Shown: positions 42,242 through 50,105 of the stretch, one piece after another
Layout of the letters: every line of letters begins with the position of its first letter
Numbering within the stretch: position 1 is the stretch's first letter
Origin: an uncultured Chloroflexales bacterium
GTDB taxonomy: Bacteria; Chloroflexota; Chloroflexia; Chloroflexales; Chloroflexaceae
Assembly: GCA_937918935.1 (NCBI GenBank)
Contig: CAKZSI010000011.1
Span: 1-64,000 of the forward strand
Direction: 5' to 3'
DNA: 64,000 nt
Made by a program: the position numbers and the translations under genes
Notes under the pieces: model-generated
What the model was told of the DNA's origin: nothing
Database searches by the model: none
What the model saw: only the letters and a program-made list of their open reading frames with translations

Positions 42242-42940
42242 TCAGGCGGGAACAACGACCTCCTCAAACCAGAGCGGGATGACGTCAGCAGCGCCGTACC
42301 AGGTGCGGGGTGCGTTGTAGGGTGCGTGGCGCGCGCCTTCCAGGATGACATTGTCGGCGCCCTCGAGGTAGCATGCGTGTGTTGGTACGATCCCATCGCC
42401 AATCTGATTGCCGTCGCCGAATGATACCTCGTAGGAGCGGAAGGCGATGATCTCCTCCAGGGCGCCAAAACGGCGCCCGCGCACGCTCCGCCCCGCGACG
42501 GAGCGATAACTGATGTGAGGGTAGAAGGCGCCGGGGTAGCGTTCATTCACCAGGCCGGCGAAGATCTTGACCCACACCTCATAGGTGGTATGGGCGGTGC
42601 CCAGGGTGGTCAGGGTGGCGACAAAGCGCTGCCCGTTATAGACCTTCCCGTTGTAGGGCAGGTGGCCAAGATAGGCGCGGGCAATGCGTCCTCCGGCGCT
42701 GTGGCCGATCAGGTCAATGCGGTCGGCGCCGGTTTCGGCAAGCGCCAGTTCCACGGTTTGCGCCAGCACATCGAGCACCGGCGTGAAATCAGGATCACGT
42801 AGCGAGGCCCACGCGATGCGACCGAAATCGGTGATATAAACGATGCGCCCGTAGGGAGGGGCGGCCAGGGTGCGGGCCATGCCGAAGTAGTCGTTTGGGG
42901 ACGAGAGCCAGCCTCCCACGATCACAATCGGCCGCTGCAT
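42242..42940 (-). CDS. Lipase-like alpha/beta hydrolase, paralogue 1
   Basis: The 232-residue protein starts MQRPIVIVGGWLSSPNDYFG at ATG 42940, with AAGGAG only 4 nt upstream. The Ser elbow is DLIGHSAGGRIARAYLG (GHSAG, Ser about 82), and the C-terminal His lies in EGARHAPYNAP with TWYG after it. Together with the neighbour it forms a tandem pair within the chlorosome block. Hydrolysis of a membrane lipid, wax ester or pigment ester is plausible. The ribosome site overlaps a 14-bp palindrome. Confidence 0.75.
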   Translation of the reverse strand: MQRPIVIVGGWLSSPNDYFGMARTLAAPPYGRIVYITDFGRIAWASLRDPDFTPVLDVLAQTVELALAETGADRIDLIGHSAGGRIARAYLGHLPYNGKVYNGQRFVATLTTLGTAHTTYEVWVKIFAGLVNERYPGAFYPHISYRSVAGRSVRGRRFGALEEIIAFRSYEVSFGDGNQIGDGIVPTHACYLEGADNVILEGARHAPYNAPRTWYGAADVIPLWFEEVVVPA

Positions 42941-42946
42941 ACGTCT

Positions 42947-42960
42947 CCTTACATGTAAGG
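42947..42960. promoter_or_regulatory. 14-bp palindrome overlapping a ribosome binding site
   Basis: CCTTACATGTAAGG is a perfect palindrome. On the minus strand its last bases form the AAGG of the AAGGAG ribosome site of the lipase-like gene starting at 42940. It could be an operator or a small hairpin limiting translation. Confidence 0.5.
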
Positions 42961-43209
42961 TTGCAGACCCTGGGCAGGGTCGTCTTACTATCAGACTTCC
43001 TTTGTGGATGTTGGATGCTCGATTGCCGTGTACGGCGTCCCAATGAAACCTGGCGATGATGCGAATGTACTGTGTTCAACAGGAATTGGAATTAGCGGGG
43101 GGTAGGGGGCGGGGGCCTGCGGTACCTGCAAGACTCCCCGAGACCCCACAAGCACGTCATAGGGTATTGGGAGGACATAGCCCCCCGGACCCTTCCACCC
43201 GGGAGGGAC

Positions 43210-43232
43210 GTGGGGAAACCCGGATCCCCCAC
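43210..43232. repeat. GGTTTCCCC-type palindrome (degenerate)
   Basis: GTGGGGAAACCCGGATCCCCCAC: outer arms GTGGGG and CCCCAC pair, with the inner part partly paired. It is followed by ATCCCCCC. Confidence 0.65.
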
Positions 43233-43255
43233 ATCCCCCCAATTGAGAACGTCTC

Positions 43256-44089
43256 TTAACCCTGCTTGCCTGTCTCGTCCGCGGCTTTTTTAGCGGCTTC
43301 GGCAGCCTTCTCGGTGATCTCGGCAGCCTTCTCGGCGGTCTCGGCAGCCTTCTCGGCTGCCGTGGTCGCGGCGCTGGCTGTTGGAGCAGTTGGTGCGCTC
43401 GGCGGAGGCGGCGGTGTGTAGATTGGTGAGGGCTTCTTAGACTCCTCGGTGTCGTTGGCAGTAGTCACCCGAATGCGGCGGGGTTGATCACGTCCGCCAT
43501 TACCACCTTCGAGGCTGCGGCCACGTTCGCCGAACACGGCGTCGGTCAGTTCGCGTGCCATGTGGAAGAGTTCATCGGTCTGGAAGCGCGTCCAGTAGCT
43601 GTAGAACTTCCAGACATCGGTGAAAGTGGCGCGGGCCTCGCGGGTGAACTGCTCCAGACCCTGCGGTGGCAGGGCGCCACGAACATAAGAGCGGATCAGA
43701 TACCCGACTGGCTGTACCACTCCTTCGACAGGAGGGAGAGGTGCGCCGGTAGGCGCCGCGGGTTCCGGGCGCGGCGTAGGAGGCGGGGGAACCGACGGCT
43801 CGGAAGGACCCGACGCGGCAAACGCCCGGTAGGCGCCCGTCGCGCCTGGTGGAGGATAGGTTGACGTGGGCGGGGTGTAGCCGGGTTTCGGCGCATAACC
43901 GGGCACGGGGGCGGCGCCGTAGGCGGGCGCCGGGGCGGCCCCGTAGGTTGGCGCCGGGCGCGCAAGTGGGGCGCTGACTTCAGCGCCTGGTCCATAGTCG
44001 GGCACTGCTTCGTCGAGATTCAACCATTTCCGCACGAAGTCGGGCAGCCAACTGTATGAGCCGCTCGGAGAACCATACTTGTCGGCCAT
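43256..44089 (-). CDS. Pro/Ala-rich protein of the chlorosome block, unrecognised
   Basis: The 277-residue protein starts at ATG 44089, which has GAGGAA 6 nt upstream (the ATG at 44095 is too close). The N-terminus (GSYSWLPDFVRKWLNLDEAV) looks amphipathic. Residues 40-120 are a disordered linker with YGAAP and PGY repeats. Residues 125-190 are a folded core (PVGYLIRSYVRGALPPQGLE, TREARATFTDVWKFYSYWTRFQTDELFHMARELTDAVFG). The tail is a Thr/Pro linker ending in AEKAAE-type repeats that should form a coiled coil. No known family is recognised. The design resembles a scaffold or spacing protein and would suit a chlorosome-associated role. Confidence 0.65.
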   Translation of the reverse strand: MADKYGSPSGSYSWLPDFVRKWLNLDEAVPDYGPGAEVSAPLARPAPTYGAAPAPAYGAAPVPGYAPKPGYTPPTSTYPPPGATGAYRAFAASGPSEPSVPPPPTPRPEPAAPTGAPLPPVEGVVQPVGYLIRSYVRGALPPQGLEQFTREARATFTDVWKFYSYWTRFQTDELFHMARELTDAVFGERGRSLEGGNGGRDQPRRIRVTTANDTEESKKPSPIYTPPPPPSAPTAPTASAATTAAEKAAETAEKAAEITEKAAEAAKKAADETGKQG

Positions 44090-44146
44090 AGACATTTCCT
44101 CTCATCACGTGCGCAGGGAGCCTGCGCCTGATTGGCCCAAACGGTG

Positions 44147-45031
44147 CTAGCCCAGGGCGAAGATGCGACGGCGCTGGCGAAGATACGGCGCGAAGCAGAA
44201 ATCAATAATCTGGCTCAAATCATCGCCGGGATACCGCCGGTCAAGGGTGATAATGGCGTCAAGCAGGTAGACCACCTGGTCGGGCGGTGTCTGCGGATTG
44301 CAGCGTACCAGGTTGCTGATCAACTGTCGCCGCAGTTCCAGGCTGTAGCGCAGCGAAGTGACGGCCAGTTTGTTGAGTAGCGCGTCACGCAGGTCAAGAT
44401 TATCCGTAGCGCGTTTGAGCCAGCGCGCCAGTCCAAGTCGTTCGCTCTTATCCAGGTAGTAGTTGACCAGGTCAACCAGGCCGACATCGTTGGTGATCTG
44501 CATCATCTCGTGCCAGCGTTTCTCGAAGGGTTGGTGGGTAAAGGCCGGCAGGGCGCACAGTTGAGCGACCAGGTTGCTGGCGGTGTAGTACGGCTCGCGC
44601 TCGAAGGTGCGAATGAGACCGGCCTCGCGTTCGGCGAGCAGGGAGACCGCTTCGCGCACCACACCATCGCTCTCGTCGTAGCCGCCGGCGCGCAGGTGCA
44701 TCTCGTGGGCCAGTTCGTGCAAGGCGATGCCGACACTGCCATCTTCATCCCAGCGGCCCAGACTGACGAAGGACCCACTCCGAGGCGAAAAACTGCCGCT
44801 ATCGGTCCACGGACCGGTGGGCTTGCTGCCTTCCAGGGCCTCGAAGGTCAGGCGCTCGTTCAGGATCTCGGGGGCCATCGCCGTCCCCCACATCTCAGCC
44901 GTGAGCCGACGCACCTTTCGCGCCATCCGTGCGGGCTGATAGCGGTGCTCACCCACCATCAGCACCTGATTGCCGGCGCGATCCATGTCGATCGCCACCT
45001 GCTGGCCATTGGCTCGAAGAAGCAGTTGCAT
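44147..45031 (-). CDS. Putative zinc metallopeptidase (HExxH) of the chlorosome block
   Basis: The 294-residue protein starts at ATG 45031 (GGAG 8 nt upstream). It has one clear motif, VGIALHELAHEMHLRAGG near residue 102, where HELAH is a zinc-peptidase HExxH and a third ligand may be the Asp or Glu in GYDESDGVVREA. The N-terminus (MQLLLRANGQQVAIDMDRAG) looks like a beta strand pair. The C-terminal half is helical and contains SLRYSLELRRQLISNLVRCNP. There is no signal peptide, so it should act in the cytosol. CsmA is known to be made with a C-terminal extension that is removed, so processing of chlorosome proteins is an attractive but untested role. Confidence 0.65.
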   Translation of the reverse strand: MQLLLRANGQQVAIDMDRAGNQVLMVGEHRYQPARMARKVRRLTAEMWGTAMAPEILNERLTFEALEGSKPTGPWTDSGSFSPRSGSFVSLGRWDEDGSVGIALHELAHEMHLRAGGYDESDGVVREAVSLLAEREAGLIRTFEREPYYTASNLVAQLCALPAFTHQPFEKRWHEMMQITNDVGLVDLVNYYLDKSERLGLARWLKRATDNLDLRDALLNKLAVTSLRYSLELRRQLISNLVRCNPQTPPDQVVYLLDAIITLDRRYPGDDLSQIIDFCFAPYLRQRRRIFALG

Positions 45032-45051
45032 AGCCGATCTCCGCCTCTGCG

Positions 45052-46020
45052 CTAACGTGCTCCACGCAAAAAGAGCCGCATGATCTGAATAACCTGTTCG
45101 GGAAGTTCGAACAGGATCAGATGCCCGCAACGGGGCACCTCAAGGTACTGGCCGCTCGGCGCGAGTTGCATCAACTTGCGGCCGCCCGACGGGCGCATGA
45201 TCGGGTCTCCCGCGCCCGCGACGAGCAGCATGGGTCGGCGTACACTGGTGATCTGTTCTCGCACCGCCTCCAGCACTTCCTGGCGCGACAGTTCCCGCGC
45301 GGAGACGCGCACCGCCTCCGGGTCGCAGCAGCGCAGACTCAGGGTGGCCAGTTTAACATCGCTAACCGGAGCGGTATTCTTCGACAACACGGCCAGGGCG
45401 TAGAGGTAGGGGATCCACCATAGACCCCGCCGCTCGATCGGACGCAACACCCGGTTGAACACCGTATCGAGTGTCACGGGAATCAGCGCCGAGGCGAACT
45501 TGTTGTACTGGAAGAGCGCAAAATTGAAGAAGGCCAGGGAGCGCACCTGGGCCGGAAAGTGCGCCGCATAGTGCAGACCCACGAAGGATCCCAACGAGAA
45601 GGCGGCCACGTGCTGTGGGGGCAGATCCAGCGTCTCGGTCAATGCCTTCAAATCGGCGCTGAAACCGGCCACGGTGTAATCGCGGTTGGGGTCACTGTCG
45701 GAGAAGCCATGGCCCTTCAGATCGTAGGCAATCACCCGGTAGCCTGCCTGCGCCAGAGGATCGATAATGTGGTGCCACCAGTAGGAGGAGCAATCCCAGC
45801 CGTGAATGAGGATGAGCGGTTCGCCATCACCCGGTCCGACGTCCATATAGTGATGGGTCACACCACGCACGTCAACAAAGCGCGCACGCTCCATGAGCCG
45901 GAGTTCAGCTGCCAGGCGTTTCCGCTCGCCCGCACTGAGCTTGCCGGCAAGTTTTGTCTCCACCTCAGCTTTGTAGGAGGTGTACTTGGCAGTCGGCGCC
46001 ACGTGTGACGTTACGGTCAT
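45052..46020 (-). CDS. Alpha/beta hydrolase of the BchO/haloalkane-dehalogenase-like type
   Basis: The 322-residue protein starts at ATG 46020. It has DVRGVTHHYMDVGPGDGEPLILIHGWDCSSYWW (oxyanion HGW), then VIAYDLKGHGFSDSD, the nucleophile region HVAAFSLGSFVGLHYA (Ser about 142 in FSLGS) and a late His in VPRCGHLILFELPEQ. This is a classical alpha/beta hydrolase with a lid of hydrophobic helices (about 180-225). It is unlike the two small lipase-like proteins further along. In photosynthetic bacteria related proteins sit in pigment gene clusters (BchO) without a firm function. Overlap-free spacing of 20 and 52 bp to its neighbours suggests cotranscription. Confidence 0.8.
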   Translation of the reverse strand: MTVTSHVAPTAKYTSYKAEVETKLAGKLSAGERKRLAAELRLMERARFVDVRGVTHHYMDVGPGDGEPLILIHGWDCSSYWWHHIIDPLAQAGYRVIAYDLKGHGFSDSDPNRDYTVAGFSADLKALTETLDLPPQHVAAFSLGSFVGLHYAAHFPAQVRSLAFFNFALFQYNKFASALIPVTLDTVFNRVLRPIERRGLWWIPYLYALAVLSKNTAPVSDVKLATLSLRCCDPEAVRVSARELSRQEVLEAVREQITSVRRPMLLVAGAGDPIMRPSGGRKLMQLAPSGQYLEVPRCGHLILFELPEQVIQIMRLFLRGAR

Positions 46021-46072
46021 GGCCGTCTCTCTACGTAGCGTCCAGCTACGCATTACGGGCCGGCTTGGCGGC

Positions 46073-47191
46073 TCACTCCACCCAGAGCCGGAGGATCTCG
46101 CCTTCCACGCGCGCGCGCAGGCGGCCCCCTTCGGCGATGCCCGGCAACAAGATATGGCGGCGTTGCTCGCCCAGTCGCACCACCACCTCCTCGCTCACCA
46201 GCGCCAGATCCAGGCTCCTGGGATCCATAAACGGAATGTAGAGGCGCACTTCCCGTTCACCCACGGCCGGGCGGGTTGGCGCGGTGGGGCTATAGATGTC
46301 ACTGTCGCGGTAGAGCGTCGCGCCACGCAAGGCCCAGGTGTCGCGGTCGCTGGGGCGGGTGGGCAGCGGCCCCACGCGCAGATGCGGACGCACGTCGCCG
46401 GTTTCGGACGAGAAATCGCGGCGCGAAGCCTCGTCCACCTCCCTCAGTTCACCGGCAACGACCAGTTCGTCCATCGCCAGCCCGTGGAAGCCGAGAGCCG
46501 TAAGCGCCTGGCGCACTGCCGGCAGGTGCAGTTCCTCGGGAGTGACAACCATACGCACGCGCGTGCCGGTGACGCCATCGAAGCGGGCGCGTTGCTCTTC
46601 GAGCATCACCCGCAGATCCTGGAGTGGTGCCAGCGCGCTCGGCGCAATCAACGTCGCCGGGATAAGCGCCGTCTCCAGCGACAGCCGCGAACGCCCCGGG
46701 CCGCGGTCAAGCCCAAAGACCAGCCGGAGCAGCCAGCGCAGGCTGTCGGGTAGACCCATCGAGCGAATGAGCGTATCAGGCGTCGGACCGTCGAAGATGA
46801 GCAGGTCGAAGCGCCCTGTCTGTCGCGCCCGGTCGGCCACCAGCAGCGCAGCGGTGGCGTCCATCCCGGCGAAGGCGGGCAGTTCTTCGGAGCCAATCTC
46901 GCGCAGCCGGTTGACGAAGTTGCCCCGCAAAGTGCTGCGCACCTCTTCCCAGCGCCCGCCGATCTCCTCGATCGGATCAATCTCCATAGCCGCCAGGTGC
47001 GGTTCCAGTTCGAGGGGGCGTGAACCGAGACTCTGTCCTAACAGCGCGCCGACGAGGTGCCCGGGGCCAACTGAGGCCAGCAACACGCGCGCGCCTCGCC
47101 GCGCCGCGTGGCAGGCCGTGGCAAGCGCCGCGGCGCTCTGCAAGATGTTGTTATACGACGTAAAAACCAGAATGCGCATAGGGGTGTCCAC
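46073..47191 (-). CDS. ArsA/Get3-like protein with a degenerate P-loop
   Basis: The 372-residue protein aligns along its length with the two ArsA ATPases nearby. The start MRILVFTSYNNILQSAAALA corresponds to MRTLIFTGKGGVGKTSVAAA, so the Walker A Gly-Lys-Thr is replaced by SYNNILQS. The ArsA STDPAHSLAD block has become SVGPGHLVGA. The C-terminal Hsp20-like domain is kept (VRLYIPFMDPRSLDLALVSE, VVVRLGEQRRHILLPG). It therefore cannot bind ATP in the usual way and may be a regulatory or client-binding partner of the intact ATPases. GTG 47191 (AAGGGG 9 nt upstream) is chosen; ATG 47179 is the alternative. Confidence 0.8.
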   Translation of the reverse strand: MDTPMRILVFTSYNNILQSAAALATACHAARRGARVLLASVGPGHLVGALLGQSLGSRPLELEPHLAAMEIDPIEEIGGRWEEVRSTLRGNFVNRLREIGSEELPAFAGMDATAALLVADRARQTGRFDLLIFDGPTPDTLIRSMGLPDSLRWLLRLVFGLDRGPGRSRLSLETALIPATLIAPSALAPLQDLRVMLEEQRARFDGVTGTRVRMVVTPEELHLPAVRQALTALGFHGLAMDELVVAGELREVDEASRRDFSSETGDVRPHLRVGPLPTRPSDRDTWALRGATLYRDSDIYSPTAPTRPAVGEREVRLYIPFMDPRSLDLALVSEEVVVRLGEQRRHILLPGIAEGGRLRARVEGEILRLWVE

Positions 47192-47366
47192 GGTTCGCCG
47201 CCCCTTCTCCCGAACGGATTACGCGCACCGCGCGGACGACAAGGAGCGGCGCGCCACGGTTGTGTGGTTATCGGTTGGTTGTACCGGATGGCCCGCCCGG
47301 ACACGCAGGAGAGTTATGCTCCCGAATGCGCCGCGCCCGATCCGCAATCGAATATCTGCAATGGCG

Positions 47367-48608
47367 CTAAGCTGCCTCGACCCGCAGTTCGTCAGATTCA
47401 TCCACGAGCGGTTGAACCCGTTCCTCAACCGTTTCGCGGAACTCCAGGCGCAGCACCCCATCTTCGTAGCGATGCTCGCCCAGAGTGCAGTTGTAGAGAA
47501 TGCGCGGCAGGGCGATCGTGCGCTGAACGCGCCCCACCGAGAGCGAAAGATCCGGCCCGCTGCGGCTCAGCTCGACCGCTTCTTCTTCGTCCAGGAAGGG
47601 CAGCCGGAGACACAAGTCATAGTGCCCGCGTTGTCCCTCTTCGTTCCATTGTTCCAACCAGATCGGGCGCTCGTCGTAGAGCAGCGCCCCGGGGTCCGCG
47701 GTTCCAAACGTCGCTCGCCCAATTGCTTCGAGGGCCTTCACTCCAATTGGCTCACCCTCCTGCAACACCGTGCGGAAGATTGGCGTTGGGGCGAAACTGG
47801 CGTCAATCTCGCGCAGGTAACCCTGCTGGAGGCGCACCCAGTAGTCGAAGTAAGGGCCGAGATCGGCGCGTCGGGGCAGGATCTTGTTCACCATCACTGC
47901 GTCTACCAGCATGCCGTAGAGGTTGAGGAAGGTGTAGGCGCGGCGCGTCTCCAGCAGCGGCAGCCGTTCCGGGTTAAGCACCAGACGCAGCGAGATCTCC
48001 TGGCTGAGCAAGAAATTGGCCAGTTGTTCCATCTTTTCCAGCAGCGTACCCACCTCCTGGAAAAAGCGATCATCGGGCAGGTCGCGTTTGAAGGTGCGCG
48101 CGACATTGGCCAGACCACGGTACACGCGGAAAAACCTCTTACCGGCATCACCGCCGATGATCATCTCCGGATAGGCCAGCAGGCGCAGGGTATTGCCGGT
48201 AGGAGCGGTGTCGAGTACAATCGCGTCCCAGCGGCCGCTCTGGGCTTCCAGCATCACCCGTTGCAGGGCGAGGATCTCATCGAGCCCGGGCTGGTTGGCC
48301 AGTTCCGCCGCGGTCGAGCGATCGATGCCCCGGTTGGCATAGGTGGAGGCGACGAACTGCTGGAAACCGCCCAGGTTATGACGCCACTCGTAAATTGTAT
48401 CCACTTCCAGGCCATACAGCCCGGGGATAATCGGCGTGGGGCGGTCGCGGCTTATGGTCGTGCCCAGGGCGTCAGCCAGGGAATGCGCCGGATCGCTGGA
48501 GAGCACAAGCGTCCGGCGACCCATACGCGCCAGCAACGTCGCCGTAGCCGCCGAGATGGTGGTCTTCCCGGTGCCGCCTTTCCCCGAGTAGATGATAACA
48601 CGCGTCAT
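47367..48608 (-). CDS. ArsA/Get3-family ATPase with C-terminal Hsp20-like domain (second intact copy)
   Basis: The 413-residue protein starts at ATG 48608 (AGGGGA about 5 nt upstream). It has YSGKGGTGKTTISAATA (Walker A with the signature Lys of the deviant-Walker class), LSSDPAHSLADALG, the Walker B/switch II VLDTAPTGNTLRLL (about 143), and a C-terminal sandwich domain (YDLCLRLPFLDEEEAVELSR, LSLSVGRVQRTIALPRIL). It is single-ATPase-domain, as in Get3 and not in the duplicated arsenite ArsA. No arsenite-binding Cys triad is obvious and no arsB or arsR is near. A role in delivering hydrophobic proteins or lipids is more plausible than arsenite export. Confidence 0.85.
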   Translation of the reverse strand: MTRVIIYSGKGGTGKTTISAATATLLARMGRRTLVLSSDPAHSLADALGTTISRDRPTPIIPGLYGLEVDTIYEWRHNLGGFQQFVASTYANRGIDRSTAAELANQPGLDEILALQRVMLEAQSGRWDAIVLDTAPTGNTLRLLAYPEMIIGGDAGKRFFRVYRGLANVARTFKRDLPDDRFFQEVGTLLEKMEQLANFLLSQEISLRLVLNPERLPLLETRRAYTFLNLYGMLVDAVMVNKILPRRADLGPYFDYWVRLQQGYLREIDASFAPTPIFRTVLQEGEPIGVKALEAIGRATFGTADPGALLYDERPIWLEQWNEEGQRGHYDLCLRLPFLDEEEAVELSRSGPDLSLSVGRVQRTIALPRILYNCTLGEHRYEDGVLRLEFRETVEERVQPLVDESDELRVEAA

Positions 48609-48692
48609 ACGTCCCCTGACGGTAGTTTGGCCCTTACGGGTGCGCTTCGACCCGACGCCGCGGATCGAAGCGCGCATGTGGCGTACCTGGTG

Positions 48693-50096
48693 CTACTCCT
48701 CGTACTTCCCGTTCGTACTCACGCTGGTCGTTTCCGAAGCCCGTTCGACGCGGCTTACGGCGATTCGGCGCACGGGCGCCACGCGCGCCGCTTCCGGCGC
48801 TGGCGGCTCGGCGGGCGGTTCATCCATGGACGGCTCGGCATCGGGCGGGGGCGCTGGCGACTCAACCCGTCGCACGCTGATACTCCGGCGCACCGGTTCG
48901 GCACGTGTTGATCCCTCTGCGGAGGACTCGGGAGCAACCGGCTGATGTGGCGCGGCGGGCGCCACTTCGGGGGTCACGCGGCGCACACTCGCGCGCACCT
49001 GGATACGCCGGGCCTGGGCGCTCTCGCCCTGCGAGTCCTCAATCGGTTCGGCGAACCGCACCGCCGCGCGCACCACGGGCCCGACGGGGGCCAGCGGGCC
49101 GCCTTCGGCTTCGTGTTGCGCCGCCACATGATAGAGGCCGCGCATGGCATTGCGGCGCACCCGTGGATCTTGCAGCCCGTTGACCAGTTCGGTTGCCCCG
49201 CTCACCGCCTCGGTCGCCCGGCGGAGCCCGCGGGCCAGTTTGCGTGGTCCCTCGAGCATCAGGCGCAGCGAGCGGCTGACCTCGTACATACTTGGCTGCT
49301 CGGGCAGGGTCGGCAGCGGGCCTGCTGGCCCGGAGACCGGCATCGCCGGCACGCCGCTGCCGGCGGCCGCGGCATGGCGCTGGCTCTCATAGGAGGCGAT
49401 CAGATTGCCCGGGGTGGTTGGAGGCGTCAGGTTGGAGGCAGGCTCCTCGTCGGCGCCAAACCGCCACCAGCGCCAGCGCCGCCTGCCACTGGCTTCCTCG
49501 CTCGGCGGGGGCGTTGCAGGCGGCAGCGGCTCGGGCGTGGTGAAGAACGGTTGCAGCGGCTGGCGCTCGACGGCCGGGAAGCGCTCGACAAAGGCGGCCA
49601 CCAGTTCTTCACCGGCGAGCCCGGCTACCACCTGATCGCCCACCCAGCGCACCATTTCGGCCAGCACGCTGACATCGTCGAAGGGCATGTAATCCAGGGT
49701 GTTGATCACCAGCCGTTCGCCGGATCCGGGCTCCTCGGACGAACCGTTGATCGCCACGCGGCGAGTGCGCGGGGCTATCGGCGGCAGGCGGAAGGCCAGC
49801 GTCACCCGTCCATGCCAGGGATCCCAGGTTTCGGCCTGGACGATGTCCACGTCCTTCCATGCGAACCCGTCGACCGTGTCATTGAAAAACCCGCGCGCCC
49901 AGGTGACCACGCGCTGGTCCGTGAGCGCAACATAGTCCGACAGGGCGAGGCCGCCGACGCGGCGGCGCTGCTCGTCCAGCAATACGCCGTCGAAGAGCGC
50001 GAGGAGCGTCTCGCCCTCCTCGAGCAGCCCGCGGTAACGCAGCTCTTCAACGCTGGCCGCATTGACATTGACGCCGAGATACGGGCGAGTGCTCAT
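48693..50096 (-). CDS. PH-like domain protein with long disordered tail (chlorosome block), copy 2
   Basis: The 467-residue protein starts at ATG 50096. Residues 18-160 look like a bacterial PH-like domain (LLEEGETLLALFDGVLLDEQ, LSDYVALTDQRVVTWARGFF, WHGRVTLAFRLPP), the pattern of SHOCT-associated and YokE-like PH domains. A helix-rich core follows (about 270-345, YEVSRSLRLMLEGPRKLARGLRRATEAVSG). The rest is Pro/Ala/Arg-rich, with repeated (I/V)(R/S)VRRV motifs (IQVRASVRRV, ISVRRV, RRIAVSRV). It is a paralogue of the gene upstream. The function is unknown. Basic repeats and the lipid- or protein-binding PH fold suggest a surface scaffold on a membrane or the chlorosome. Confidence 0.7.
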   Translation of the reverse strand: MSTRPYLGVNVNAASVEELRYRGLLEEGETLLALFDGVLLDEQRRRVGGLALSDYVALTDQRVVTWARGFFNDTVDGFAWKDVDIVQAETWDPWHGRVTLAFRLPPIAPRTRRVAINGSSEEPGSGERLVINTLDYMPFDDVSVLAEMVRWVGDQVVAGLAGEELVAAFVERFPAVERQPLQPFFTTPEPLPPATPPPSEEASGRRRWRWWRFGADEEPASNLTPPTTPGNLIASYESQRHAAAAGSGVPAMPVSGPAGPLPTLPEQPSMYEVSRSLRLMLEGPRKLARGLRRATEAVSGATELVNGLQDPRVRRNAMRGLYHVAAQHEAEGGPLAPVGPVVRAAVRFAEPIEDSQGESAQARRIQVRASVRRVTPEVAPAAPHQPVAPESSAEGSTRAEPVRRSISVRRVESPAPPPDAEPSMDEPPAEPPAPEAARVAPVRRIAVSRVERASETTSVSTNGKYEE

Positions 50097-50105
50097 AATC
50101 GTTCC

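Larger units (their letters stand above)
42941..43255. other. Intergenic region with repeats
   Basis: No gene is supported in these 315 bp. It holds the palindrome at 42947-42960, a 17-bp sequence (43011-43027) shared with 31114-31130, and a degenerate GGGGAAACC-type palindrome (43210-43232). Confidence 0.6.

Noticed and set aside
46338-48911. Very long plus-strand open frame (857 codons) over the ArsA genes
   Set aside because: It lies opposite three genuine minus-strand reading frames with conserved motifs. Its translation shows no domain and has Arg/Ser-rich mirror composition.
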